Shown here piece after piece: positions 1 through 8,909 of a stretch of 11,586 nucleotides of DNA. The position numbers were made by a program, and so were the translations under genes. Every line of letters begins with the position of its first letter. Position 1 is the first letter of the stretch. The notes below the pieces were generated by a model. The model saw only the letters and a list, made by a program, of their open reading frames with translations, was not told where the DNA came from and searched no databases. Origin of the DNA: Campylobacterota bacterium (lineage in GTDB: Bacteria > Campylobacterota > Campylobacteria > Campylobacterales > Sulfurovaceae); contig JAADEA010000135.1 of assembly GCA_013153675.1 (NCBI GenBank), forward strand, positions 1-11,586, in the 5' to 3' direction.

Positions 1-2195
1 AATGTCACATTACCTCTATTTATAACCTTAAATATATACTCTATCTTCTCACCTACTTTTATCTCCTCTGGTAATCTCGCACTCTTTATTAAACTTATTG
101 CTGGATTAGGCGGACCTTCTCTCCAATCTCTATCATTACCAGGATTATCTAAATCTGGATAACTTTGAGGAGTAGTATTATTAGTAGGATTTACTTTTGT
201 AGTATTATTATCATATCCATCATCTAATCCATCATTATCTATATCTTCACCTTTTGGAGTTACATCTGCTTTTCCATCATTATCTCTATCCCACCCTTCT
301 AATGCATCGCTATCTCCATCATTATCAGAATCTAAATCTCTATAATCTGGTAGATCATCTCCATCTGTATTTGTAGGATTTATCCATTCTCCATTTGTAT
401 CATATAAATCATCTACTCCATTTTTATCTTCATCTTTACCACTTGGAGCTTTATAAGAGTCTGTCGGTTGAGCCTCTATATTATCTACAATCCCATCTCC
501 ATCTGAATCAATATCTATATAATCAGCACTTCCATTATTATCACTATTTAATAGCTCATAATTATGCTGAGCACTATTAGTATCATTTGTCTCTAATGTA
601 TTATCTAATCCATTATCTCCCACATCTTCATCACTTCTTCCATCATGATCTATATCATTAATTCCATTACCTGCTTCAATAATATCATATATTCCATCAT
701 TGTCAGAATCTAAATCTCTACAATTTGGAATTCCATCTCCATCAAAATCATTAACTCCAAGTTCTCCAGCTACAATATCAACACTTGATAGAGTATATCC
801 CTCATATGCATCTCTATCATTTTCGGTGCCATCTCCAAAACCACCCTCAGCATTGTGTCCTACATTATAATATTTCCCATCAGCTCCATAATAAGGAGTA
901 AGATGCCCCCCTGGAGCAACATATACAGCCTTATGCTCACCTGGAATAAACCCTTTTGGAACACTTGGTTTAGGAACAAAATCTGCTCCATAACCACCAA
1001 TTTTTTCTTCATCATTAGATCCCCACTCTAAAAGGGTTCCATCTGCTTTAATTAATGCTCCCGATAAAGTATAAGCTGAATGATGAGAAACATTAATAAA
1101 GCGAACATCACTAATTGAGTTAGTACCATTCTCATCTTTCATATATGTCCATGTTGTTTGATGATAAGAAGTATCATTATTATCAATCCCTAAAATCATC
1201 TCTACATTACTTCCTAATACATGAACTTTACCATCACTACTTAAAACAAAATAAGCAGCAGTTTTATTTGGTCCTCCACCATCATTTAAATAATTTCTGT
1301 TTCGAGCAGTTATCTCAAATTGGACAAAATTAGATCCATTATAATCTGGCATTTGCATAGGAGTAGGATATTCTATTTTTTGAGCAGCAGTACCATCTCC
1401 TAAGGTAACTCCTTCTCCCCAAACATATAGTTGATTTTTACTATCTAAAGCTGCAGCATTACCAGGTGCTAATTTTATCTGTTTAATATCTTTTAAAGGA
1501 TCACCATCTTTTGTTAATACATGATGCCAATTATCATCTCTACTTATATTCCCATCAGCATATAAGGCTGGATTATATCCAGCAATCCAAACCTCTCCAT
1601 CTTTAGTAAGAAGAGCTAAGTTTTCACTGGTTGCCTCAATATTTTTAATATCTAATGCATTAACTCCTGGTGGCAAAGGTAATTCTTGAAAAGCATCAGT
1701 ATCTTTTGGATACATTCCATCATTTAAAGTAGTACGATAAACTCCAGCTTTTTTTCTAATACCCCAAACATATAATCCCTTAGTAGTTAAAATAAAATAT
1801 TGATCAGAATTTGAGTCTCCAGCAGCCGCAGCAGTAGCATCTACAATTTCCCCTTCATAAGTATAATTATTATCTGGAGTTACTGCAGTAGGTGTTAGTT
1901 GATCTGTAGAACCATCAGCATTTGAACTACCTCCCCAAACTGAATAGCCACTATTTGTTTTAGCAATCACTCCATGATAAGCCATCTCTAATAGTTTTTC
2001 ACTAAATCCAAATTCATTAGTCTCTAATGGTGGATAACACCCTTCCACACTATCTAAAATTCCATCATTATCATCGTCAATATCAATGATATCCTCAATT
2101 TTATCTCCATCGCTATCTACAGCATATAGATAAGAAGGTGTTGAAAGCCACAAAAAGATTACAAAAAAAAGTACCATAAAATTTAACCGTCTCAT
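1..2195 (-). CDS. Large exported protein with TSP3-like repeats, seven RCC1-like blades and DUF11 (partial, 3' end off window)
   Basis: I translated this from the ATG at 2195-2193; the frame stays open for 731 codons to the window edge, so the C-terminus is missing. Residues 1-25 form a Sec signal peptide (MRR, a hydrophobic core, cleavage probably after LYA at 25). Residues 26-48 are Asp-rich calcium-binding-type repeats ([14 protein letters not shown]). Residues 80-475 carry seven motifs of RCC1 type, such as YVWG at 142-145, YVWGEG at 257-262 and LEWGSN at 389-394, each followed by a glycine-rich turn. Residues 484-690 hold many more DxDxDG units. Residues 697-731 match the start of a DUF11/TIGR01451 domain ([19 protein letters not shown]). 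The family suggests a surface or secreted, calcium-stabilised, possibly adhesive protein; its ligand is unknown. The ribosome site is a modest AAAGGCAG. The start and frame are clear; the function is inference. Confidence 0.85.
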   Translation of the reverse strand, partial: MRRLNFMVLFFVIFLWLSTPSYLYAVDSDGDKIEDIIDIDDDNDGILDSVEGCYPPLETNEFGFSEKLLEMAYHGVIAKTNSGYSVWGGSSNADGSTDQLTPTAVTPDNNYTYEGEIVDATAAAAGDSNSDQYFILTTKGLYVWGIRKKAGVYRTTLNDGMYPKDTDAFQELPLPPGVNALDIKNIEATSENLALLTKDGEVWIAGYNPALYADGNISRDDNWHHVLTKDGDPLKDIKQIKLAPGNAAALDSKNQLYVWGEGVTLGDGTAAQKIEYPTPMQMPDYNGSNFVQFEITARNRNYLNDGGGPNKTAAYFVLSSDGKVHVLGSNVEMILGIDNNDTSYHQTTWTYMKDENGTNSISDVRFINVSHHSAYTLSGALIKADGTLLEWGSNDEEKIGGYGADFVPKPSVPKGFIPGEHKAVYVAPGGHLTPYYGADGKYYNVGHNAEGGFGDGTENDRDAYEGYTLSSVDIVAGELGVNDFDGDGIPNCRDLDSDNDGIYDIIEAGNGINDIDHDGRSDEDVGDNGLDNTLETNDTNSAQHNYELLNSDNNGSADYIDIDSDGDGIVDNIEAQPTDSYKAPSGKDEDKNGVDDLYDTNGEWINPTNTDGDDLPDYRDLDSDNDGDSDALEGWDRDNDGKADVTPKGEDIDNDGLDDGYDNNTTKVNPTNNTTPQSYPDLDNPGNDRDWREGPPNPAISLIKSARLPEEIKVGEKIEYIFKVINRGNVT
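126..746 (-). repeat. Asp/Asn-rich TSP3-like calcium-binding repeat array (protein level)
   Basis: Residues 484-690 of the large exported protein contain a run of DxDxDG-type loops: [62 protein letters not shown] and IDNDGLDD. A short copy occurs at residues 26-48 (about 2052-2120), so the array flanks the propeller on both sides. On the DNA this appears as recurring atctccatc / tcattatc-type words on the plus strand. These are degenerate and irregularly spaced, as expected of coding repeats. Calcium binding is inferred from the motif. Confidence 0.8.
771..1958 (-). repeat. Seven divergent RCC1-like propeller repeats inside the large exported protein
   Basis: Within residues 80-475 I count seven beta-strand plus W/V/L-G units: [11 protein letters not shown] (85-95), [11 protein letters not shown] (141-151), [11 protein letters not shown] (202-212), [13 protein letters not shown] (256-268), [13 protein letters not shown] (324-336), [14 protein letters not shown] (388-401) and [15 protein letters not shown] (442-456). 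Most follow a DG or KG turn (TKDG, SSDG, KADG, GADG). Seven is the number of blades in a closed RCC1 propeller. The repeats are protein-level only; their DNA has diverged too far to form a nucleotide repeat. Confidence 0.65.
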
Positions 2196-2227
2196 CACTC
2201 TGCCTTTATGTGATATTAATCCCATAA

Positions 2228-2281
2228 AATGGATATTATAACTATAACCTATTAAATGGAGATCAATAAAAAATATGTCAA
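2228..2281 (-). promoter_or_regulatory. Candidate sigma70 promoter of the large exported protein
   Basis: On the minus strand a perfect TATAAT lies at 2240-2235, preceded by T-rich DNA, which puts transcription start near 2228 and gives a leader of about 33 nt. A TTGACA is present at 2281-2276, but it lies about 35 bp from the -10, too far to be its normal partner. Campylobacterota promoters commonly lack a conserved -35, so the -10 box is the main support. Confidence 0.45.
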
Positions 2282-2345
2282 TTTTATGATACTTGGAAAA
2301 TTAATAAATAAAATAGAAGTTTAAAAAGAAAGAAGAAAAAGAGGT

Positions 2346-2603
2346 CTATCTTTGATTATTTGAATATGAAGATAGCTCTTCATATATCTCTTTTGCCTCA
2401 TCCTCCTCTAATTCACCACTTTCTATCTCTATTAAAATCTCTCTACACTCTTTATGTAACTCTTGCAATTGATTTAAATCTTCTCTCTCTCCTAAAGAGA
2501 TTGTCTTATCTCTTTCAATTTTTTTAAAAAACTTATCAATAACTCTTTCCACATCTGGCATCACTTTATCTAAAAGCAACTCTTTTAATTTCTCTTTATA
2601 CAT
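2346..2603 (-). CDS. Small charged alpha-helical protein, function unknown
   Basis: This is an 85-residue protein with no signal peptide and no membrane segment, so it is probably cytoplasmic. It is very rich in Glu, Lys and Asp and is predicted by eye to be almost wholly helical. A basic-amphipathic N-half (MYKEKLKELLLDKV; DKFFKKIERDK at 23-33) is followed by an acidic C-terminal tail (SGELEEDEAKEIYEEL at 62-77). The tail faintly recalls the short C-terminal SHOCT motif, but I do not claim membership. It has one cysteine (C53). The start is supported by AAGGG about 7-11 nt upstream and by its own promoter. It sits between two genes for envelope proteins on the same strand, 47 nt downstream of the lipoprotein stop. 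I do not recognise the family. Confidence 0.7.
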   Translation of the reverse strand: MYKEKLKELLLDKVMPDVERVIDKFFKKIERDKTISLGEREDLNQLQELHKECREILIEIESGELEEDEAKEIYEELSSYSNNQR

Positions 2604-2619
2604 CTTAACCCTTTATTTT

Positions 2620-2645
2620 AGCTACAAAATTGTAGCATAAAAATA
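2620..2645 (-). promoter_or_regulatory. Extended -10 promoter with overlapping dyad upstream of the 85-aa gene
   Basis: On the minus strand TGCTACAAT (TG at 2637-2636, TACAAT at 2634-2629) is an extended -10 element; transcription would start near 2622, leaving a leader of about 18 nt. The same bases form an inverted repeat at 2621-2636 (GCTACAA / TTGTAGC, 7 bp per arm, central AA). It could be an operator covering the -10 or a small hairpin at the end of the upstream lipoprotein transcript. No T-run follows it, which argues against a terminator. Confidence 0.45.
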
Positions 2646-2650
2646 GCCCC

Positions 2651-4855
2651 TTATAAAGAAGGCCATGTAGTATAGCCTACTCCATCTTCTTTTGGATCTA
2701 TATCTCCACTTTTTATATAGTAGCCTTTAAACTCATTAGTAATTTCATTATTATCTCTATTTCTAATTAAATCATCTCCATAACTATATGCCCAATTTCC
2801 ACTTTTTAATCTTATAAAATCATAACTTTTATTATCTGCTCCAAAATTATCTTTAATTGTCATATCCTTTGCAACAAATATATCAAAATGTGGATCACTA
2901 ACACTATCTCCCCAATCTACAATACCAGCCATATTATTAATAACCTTTAGAGATTCTAAATGAAAATTCATAGGTTCAAAAGAGTCACTTAATCTATTAA
3001 ATTTAATTCCTACCACTCCATTTCCAGAGATTAGACTATGATGAAAATAAACATATGTAGATCCAGGAAATTTTGAACCATAATTATTTTGCAAAATAGA
3101 GCTATTTGCCATTTCAATATGATCACTCATTGAAATATCTACTCCATATCCTTTATTATAGAAACTAATTACACCATCTAATATGGCTCCCTTTACTTTT
3201 CTTAAGGCAACCCCATGATATAGTTTTGAACCATATGAGATAATATTTCTAAAAGTAATATGAGAAGATGTGGCATTTTCATTATAAACAATCAAATTAC
3301 TCTTACCACTTCCAAATACTTTTAAATTCTCTACTAAAATATTATCTACACCCTCTCCAAATAAAATTCCATTTGAGATATTAGCTTCTTGAGATCTAAC
3401 ATCTACAGTTAAATTTTTTATAGCAATATTATTTAAATCTCCCAAAGCAACAATAGCTTCACTTCTATTATTATCTAAAATAATCCTACTCTTATCAATT
3501 CCTTCTCCTTCTAAAACTATATTACTTTTTAAAACAATTTTATTATCTATATGATAATCCCCTTTTAAAAGATAAACAATACCCCCATTGCTAAGTGAAT
3601 CAATTGCTTCTTGGATATTATCTCCAGGAGAGAGAACCTTTTTTGCATAAACATCAAACTCTTTAAATCCCCATTGAGACATTTTTATTTCATTATTTAA
3701 ATTAGAAAGCTCTTTTACACTAATATAAATCTTTGCTTGATAACATCTACTATTATCACAAGCTTCATAAGAGATTTGAGTATCTCCTTTAAAATCTTTA
3801 TTTGGAATAAAAATCAGATTAAAACTATCAGTTGCACTTACAGTTCCACTCTCATTAACATCTAATCTATAATTAAAACTTTTTGGATCAATATTATCAT
3901 TTAATAAAGGATCTATCAATACAGGCACTCCAACTTCTGTAATGATATAATCATTTTTTACAACATCATCTAAAGTATCATCAACATGTACCATTAAATA
4001 TGCACTATCACTTGCTCCTAACTCATCTTCAATTTTATAGTTTATAATTACATTTCCTTCAAAATTTAATGGTGCAATATACTCAATCTTATTATCTTTA
4101 ATAGAAGCTTTTCCTTGAGTAATCTCATTTAATATTCCAACAACCTCTAAAGAATCTCCATTTAAATCTTTATCATTTGCTAAAACATCAACTAAAATCT
4201 TTTCTCCTGGTTTTACATAAACCTCATCATCTTTTGCTACTGGAGCTAAATTATCAACTACTTCTATCTCTCTACATTTATAGGCTCTATTTTTTGCTCT
4301 ATCAATTGCCTCATAACATATCTGATAATTACCAATTTTATTAATATTTACAAACCCCTCTCTTTTTACCTCAACCTTACCATCAATATTATCAACTGCC
4401 TCAGCCCCCTCATCTTCAAAAGATGATCCTTTTTGAACTTTTAATTTCATTTCTCCATTAAAATAGATCTCAGGAGGAGTAGTATCTTTATAAACTTCCA
4501 ACTTTAAAGGAGGACTAATTTGATTATTATATTTTAATCTAATCTCTATTACTTTCTTTCCATCTTCTCCTCTCAAAGGTATAGTGATTTTGCCAATATT
4601 ATCTTCTAATGTACCAATACTCTCTTGATCTACTATTACATCAGCTCCCTTTTTACCTAAAATATAAAGATCAAAAGAGTCTCTAAAAGAGTTATAAGAT
4701 GGATTATCTCCTACTATTATTGGAGCAGCTAATGTTTGAGCATCTTTTGATGAGCTATTAGAACTACTTTTTGAAGATGATGAACTATCACCAACACTAC
4801 TTCCACATCCAATAAAAGCCACAATACTAAAGAGCACTACTAAATATTTATACAT
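2651..4855 (-). CDS. Surface lipoprotein: Ig/cadherin-like domains plus right-handed parallel beta-helix
   Basis: This is a 734-aa exported lipoprotein. A hydrophobic leader ends in a lipobox-like FIGC, making C17 the lipidation site, followed by a serine-rich linker (19-37). Residues about 45-122 form a beta-rich domain. Residues 127-200 are a clear DUF5011-type Ig-like domain (TPPEIYFNG, FEDEGAEAVDNIDGKV, with C180/C194 able to pair). Residues 202-292 and 293-380 are two cadherin-like modules (VLANDKDLNGDSLEVV; LLNDNIDP). Residues 400-690 are a pectate-lyase-like parallel beta-helix starting at DNIQEAIDSL, with many short I/V-N-I-x-V coils. This fold is found in polysaccharide lyases, C5-epimerases and phage-type adhesins; I cannot identify a catalytic triad, so substrate and activity are unknown. 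A perfect AGGAGG five nt before the ATG fixes the start. It probably sits in the outer membrane or faces the periplasm. Confidence 0.85.
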   Translation of the reverse strand: MYKYLVVLFSIVAFIGCGSSVGDSSSSSKSSSNSSSKDAQTLAAPIIVGDNPSYNSFRDSFDLYILGKKGADVIVDQESIGTLEDNIGKITIPLRGEDGKKVIEIRLKYNNQISPPLKLEVYKDTTPPEIYFNGEMKLKVQKGSSFEDEGAEAVDNIDGKVEVKREGFVNINKIGNYQICYEAIDRAKNRAYKCREIEVVDNLAPVAKDDEVYVKPGEKILVDVLANDKDLNGDSLEVVGILNEITQGKASIKDNKIEYIAPLNFEGNVIINYKIEDELGASDSAYLMVHVDDTLDDVVKNDYIITEVGVPVLIDPLLNDNIDPKSFNYRLDVNESGTVSATDSFNLIFIPNKDFKGDTQISYEACDNSRCYQAKIYISVKELSNLNNEIKMSQWGFKEFDVYAKKVLSPGDNIQEAIDSLSNGGIVYLLKGDYHIDNKIVLKSNIVLEGEGIDKSRIILDNNRSEAIVALGDLNNIAIKNLTVDVRSQEANISNGILFGEGVDNILVENLKVFGSGKSNLIVYNENATSSHITFRNIISYGSKLYHGVALRKVKGAILDGVISFYNKGYGVDISMSDHIEMANSSILQNNYGSKFPGSTYVYFHHSLISGNGVVGIKFNRLSDSFEPMNFHLESLKVINNMAGIVDWGDSVSDPHFDIFVAKDMTIKDNFGADNKSYDFIRLKSGNWAYSYGDDLIRNRDNNEITNEFKGYYIKSGDIDPKEDGVGYTTWPSL

Positions 4856-4885
4856 TTAATCCTCCTAATAATTCCATATAATGGA

Positions 4886-4912
4886 GATATTGTGGCTATA
4901 GTAGCATATTTT
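4886..4912 (-). promoter_or_regulatory. Candidate extended -10 promoter of the beta-helix lipoprotein gene
   Basis: On the minus strand TGCTACTAT (TG at 4906-4905, TACTAT at 4903-4898) resembles an extended -10 element and closely matches the TGCTACAAT before the 85-aa gene. Transcription would start near 4891, giving a leader of about 35 nt that ends in AGGAGG. The leader also carries a short CCAT/ATGG dyad around 4874-4884. Confidence 0.4.
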
Positions 4913-4961
4913 AATCTATTTAGAAAAAAATATAATAAATTGAAAGATAAAGAAGAAAAAA

Positions 4962-5039
4962 TGGTCGGAGCGACAGGATTCGAACCTGCGACCTCTACCA
5001 CCCCAAGGTAGCGCGCTAACCAATCTGCGCTACGCCCCG
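4962..5039 (-). tRNA. tRNA-Pro(GGG), CCA encoded
   Basis: The minus strand folds into a full cloverleaf: acceptor CGGGGCG paired with CGCTCCG (one G-T pair), D-stem GCGC/GCGC with TTGGTT in the loop, anticodon stem CTACC/GGTAG with loop TTGGGGT, T-stem GCAGG/CCTGT with loop TTCGAAT, discriminator A and encoded CCA (4964-4962). The anticodon is GGG at 5004-5002, reading CCC and CCU. The total is 78 nt with CCA. A run of six T followed by CTTCTTT comes directly after CCA and can act as a terminator tail. A weak -10 (TAAAAT, 5057-5052) lies just upstream, so the gene may have its own promoter; read-through from mrp is the alternative. Confidence 0.95.
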
Positions 5040-5054
5040 CCTTTATAGATTATT

Positions 5055-5086
5055 TTAACAAAAGTAAGTCCCAAAAGGACTTACTT
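5055..5086 (-). terminator. Intrinsic terminator at the end of mrp
   Basis: On the minus strand AAGTAAGTCC (5086-5077) pairs perfectly with GGACTTACTT (5071-5062) across a 5-nt loop TTTTG, and the T-rich tail TTGTT follows. The mrp stop codon TAA (5083-5081) lies inside the ascending arm, so the hairpin can form fully only once the terminating ribosome has left. Confidence 0.75.
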
Positions 5087-6196
5087 CATTGAACAAGCAC
5101 TTACTCCTGGAGGAGTTGTAGGCTGAATTGCTGCATTTGAAGCACCACCCTCTTCATTTACCTTTTCAACAAACTCCCAAATCTTATCTGCTGCTTCTAA
5201 AAATCTTTTTGCACTCTCACTCTCTGGATGGTGGTATACTATTGGTTTTCCTTCATCTCCACCTTTTCTAATGGCAGGCTCTATTGGTATTCTTGCAAGA
5301 AGTTGAGTATTATACTCATCAGCTACCTCTTGGCTTGTCCCCATTCCAAAAATATCACTCTCAACTCCACAATTTGGACAAATAAAACCACTCATATTCT
5401 CGACAATTCCTGCAATTGGAATATGGAGTTTTTTAAACATATCTAAACTTCTTCTACTATCATCCAAGCTTACCTTTTGAGGGGTAGTAACTGTAACTCC
5501 AGCAGTAACTGGAACACTTTGAGCAAGAGTTAATTGAGCATCTCCAGTTCCAGGAGGCATATCAATTACTAAAATATCTAAATCGCTCCATAAAATATCT
5601 CTTAAAAATTGCTCTATTGCTTTCATAATCATAGCCCCTCTCCAAATTAGAGATTGCCCAGGCTCTAATAGTGATCCCATACTCATAACCTCTACTCCAT
5701 AGGCTTTAATTGGAAGCACTTTATTTCCAACAACCTCTGGTTTAACACCTTCAATCCCCATCATTCTTGGAATATTTGGTCCATATATATCTGCATCTAA
5801 TAATCCTACCTTTTTACCTTGCATAGCAAGTGCTATAGCCAAATTTACAGAAGTTGTAGATTTTCCTACTCCTCCTTTTCCTGAACTTATCATTAAAAAG
5901 TTTTTAATTTGAGGAGCAATATTTTTTCCGCTCATAGAGTTACTCCTCTCTTTTGGAGGAGTTGGTGCATCAATATCTACAAAAATATCATTAGCTCCCA
6001 ATTTTTGTAACTCTCTTTCAATATCTCTAATAAGCTGAGCCTTAACCTCTGGAGCACTTGAAGTTATTTTTAAAGAGACTTTTACATTATTACCATCAAT
6101 TTCCACATCTTTTACAAATCCAAAAGTAACTATATCTTTTGTAAATCCTGGATAAATTACATTTTTTAAACTATTTAACACTTCCTCTTTTGTCAT
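5081..6196 (-). CDS. mrp: Iron-sulfur cluster carrier protein Mrp/ApbC
   Basis: This is a 371-aa cytoplasmic P-loop ATPase that binds and transfers [4Fe-4S] clusters to apo-enzymes. Residues 1-75 are the N-terminal MIP18/DUF59 domain. Residues 106-115 (GKGGVGKSTT) are the deviant Walker A of the Mrp/NBP35 family. LLDADIYGPN (132-141) and DMPPGTGDA (212-220) are the other nucleotide-site motifs. CPNC (C273, C276) is the paired-cysteine cluster ligand, with ENMSGF just before it. The tail ends in CSMK with one further Cys (C368). The length is normal. The ATG has a strong AAGGAGA about 6 nt upstream. It follows thiC by 40 nt, and a TATAAT at 6226-6221 may give it a promoter of its own as well. 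In Salmonella, ApbC loss causes a thiamine-pyrimidine defect through ThiC, which fits this pairing. Confidence 0.95.
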   Translation of the reverse strand: MTKEEVLNSLKNVIYPGFTKDIVTFGFVKDVEIDGNNVKVSLKITSSAPEVKAQLIRDIERELQKLGANDIFVDIDAPTPPKERSNSMSGKNIAPQIKNFLMISSGKGGVGKSTTSVNLAIALAMQGKKVGLLDADIYGPNIPRMMGIEGVKPEVVGNKVLPIKAYGVEVMSMGSLLEPGQSLIWRGAMIMKAIEQFLRDILWSDLDILVIDMPPGTGDAQLTLAQSVPVTAGVTVTTPQKVSLDDSRRSLDMFKKLHIPIAGIVENMSGFICPNCGVESDIFGMGTSQEVADEYNTQLLARIPIEPAIRKGGDEGKPIVYHHPESESAKRFLEAADKIWEFVEKVNEEGGASNAAIQPTTPPGVSACSMK

Positions 6197-6213
6197 AAAT
6201 TCTCCTTATCTTT

Positions 6214-6226
6214 TTTATTAATTATA
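6214..6226 (-). promoter_or_regulatory. Candidate internal -10 for mrp between thiC and mrp
   Basis: On the minus strand a perfect TATAAT lies at 6226-6221 in the 40-nt thiC-mrp gap, preceded by TTTG; transcription would start near 6214 with an 18-nt leader containing AAGGAGA. It may allow mrp expression independent of thiC, but the gap is so AT-rich that a chance match is possible. Confidence 0.35.
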
Positions 6227-6236
6227 CAAATTTTTA

Positions 6237-7787
<1,551 letters not shown>

Positions 7788-8909
7788 GTGGAAGATATTG
7801 GAGTGATACTTTTAGGAGCAGGAGAGTCAAATCGATTCAATTTACCTACAAAAAAGCAGTGGCTATATATTGAAAACAAGCCTCTATGGCAAAAAGTAGC
7901 AGATGATTTTAGAGAAATTGTAACACCAAAAGAGCTTATAGTTGTAGGTAATAAAAAAGAGATATCCTATATGAAAAATTTTGGAGAGTATACTATAATA
8001 GAAGGAGGCAAAAGTAGAAGCGACTCTTTAAGAAATGCCCTAAAATATATTAACTCCCCTTATGTATTAGTTAGTGATATTGCAAGATGTTGTTTGGATA
8101 AAGATATGATTAAAAGAGTTATATCAAATAAAAATAAAGCTTCTTGCATTGTTCCAGCCATTAAAGCAACTGATACTATCTATTACAAAAAAGAACCTAT
8201 TGATAGAGAAGAGGTTCTTTTAATTCAAACACCCCAACTTAGCAAAAAAGATATATTAATAAAAGCTCTTAGCAAAAAAGATTTTAGTGATGAGAGTAGC
8301 GCAATATATTCATATAATAAAGATGTAATATTTGTTGAAGGTTCAAAAAAGGCTAAAAAATTAACATATAAAGAGGATCTATTAGAACTTAAATGTCTAA
8401 AACCTCCAAAAGATATCTTTAGAAGTGGAAGTGGCTTTGATACTCACCCATTTATAGAAGATAAAAAGATGTATTTAGGTGGAGTATTAATAGATAGCAA
8501 TTTTGGCTTTAAAGCTCATAGTGATGGAGATGTGGCAATTCATGCTCTAATAGATGCTCTATTAGGAGCAATAGGGGCAGGAGATATTGGAGAGTTATTT
8601 CCAGATAGTGATAGTAAATTTAAAGATATAGATTCAAAAATTTTATTAAAAGAGGTAGTATCTTTTATAGAAAAAGTTGGATTTGAACTTGTCAATATAG
8701 ATTTAACTATTATTGCTCAAAAACCAAAAATATCCCCATATAAAGAGGCAATGAGAGATAAACTATCTCAAATTTTAAAACTTACTAAAGATAGAGTTAA
8801 TATAAAAGCTACAACCACAGAAAAGCTGGGATTTATAGGAAGAGAAGAAGGAGTAAGTGTAATGGCAAATGCAACAGTTAAATATTTTAATTGGAAAGAG
8901 GCTATATGA
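7788..8909 (+). CDS. ispDF: Bifunctional IspDF (MEP cytidylyltransferase / MEcPP synthase)
   Basis: This fused enzyme of the non-mevalonate isoprenoid pathway is cytoplasmic. Residues 1-205 are IspD: LLGAGESNRF (8-17) is the CTP-binding loop with R16, followed by K23 and Q24 (PTKKQW), EGGKSRSDSL (72-81), VSDIAR (95-100), TDTIYY and QTPQL. Residues 212-368 are IspF: metal ligands D218, H220 and H252 (FDTH; DVAIHALIDALLGAIG), AGDIGELFPD and the ATTTEKLGFIGREEG signature (341-355). Both halves look catalytically complete. The pathway's IspD-IspF fusion is typical of Campylobacterota and alphaproteobacteria. Translation starts at GTG, with AGAGG five nt upstream. The stop overlaps the next gene's start as ATGA (8906-8909). 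Confidence 0.95.
   Translation: MEDIGVILLGAGESNRFNLPTKKQWLYIENKPLWQKVADDFREIVTPKELIVVGNKKEISYMKNFGEYTIIEGGKSRSDSLRNALKYINSPYVLVSDIARCCLDKDMIKRVISNKNKASCIVPAIKATDTIYYKKEPIDREEVLLIQTPQLSKKDILIKALSKKDFSDESSAIYSYNKDVIFVEGSKKAKKLTYKEDLLELKCLKPPKDIFRSGSGFDTHPFIEDKKMYLGGVLIDSNFGFKAHSDGDVAIHALIDALLGAIGAGDIGELFPDSDSKFKDIDSKILLKEVVSFIEKVGFELVNIDLTIIAQKPKISPYKEAMRDKLSQILKLTKDRVNIKATTTEKLGFIGREEGVSVMANATVKYFNWKEAI

Noticed and set aside
126..746. Recurring plus-strand words (tccatcattatc, tctccatc) as a CRISPR or DNA repeat array
   Set aside because: Spacing is irregular, copies are degenerate, and they encode in frame the Asp-rich loops of the exported protein.
395..1333. Open frames on the plus strand (395-580, 1145-1333)
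   Set aside because: They are antisense to the large exported protein, rich in His/Tyr/Leu from the complement of Asp/Asn codons, and lack ribosome sites.
2276..2281. TTGACA as the -35 of the large exported protein gene
   Set aside because: It is about 35 bp from the TATAAT, roughly twice the functional spacing, and no good -10 lies 16-18 bp away.
4962..5039. Attachment site of an integrated element at the tRNA 3' end
   Set aside because: No second copy of the tRNA 3' end and no integrase are visible in the window.
8891..8905. TTG start five codons upstream for the response regulator
   Set aside because: The ATG at 8906 gives the standard receiver N-terminus and the ATGA overlap with ispDF; the TTG adds MERGY, which does not fit the family start.
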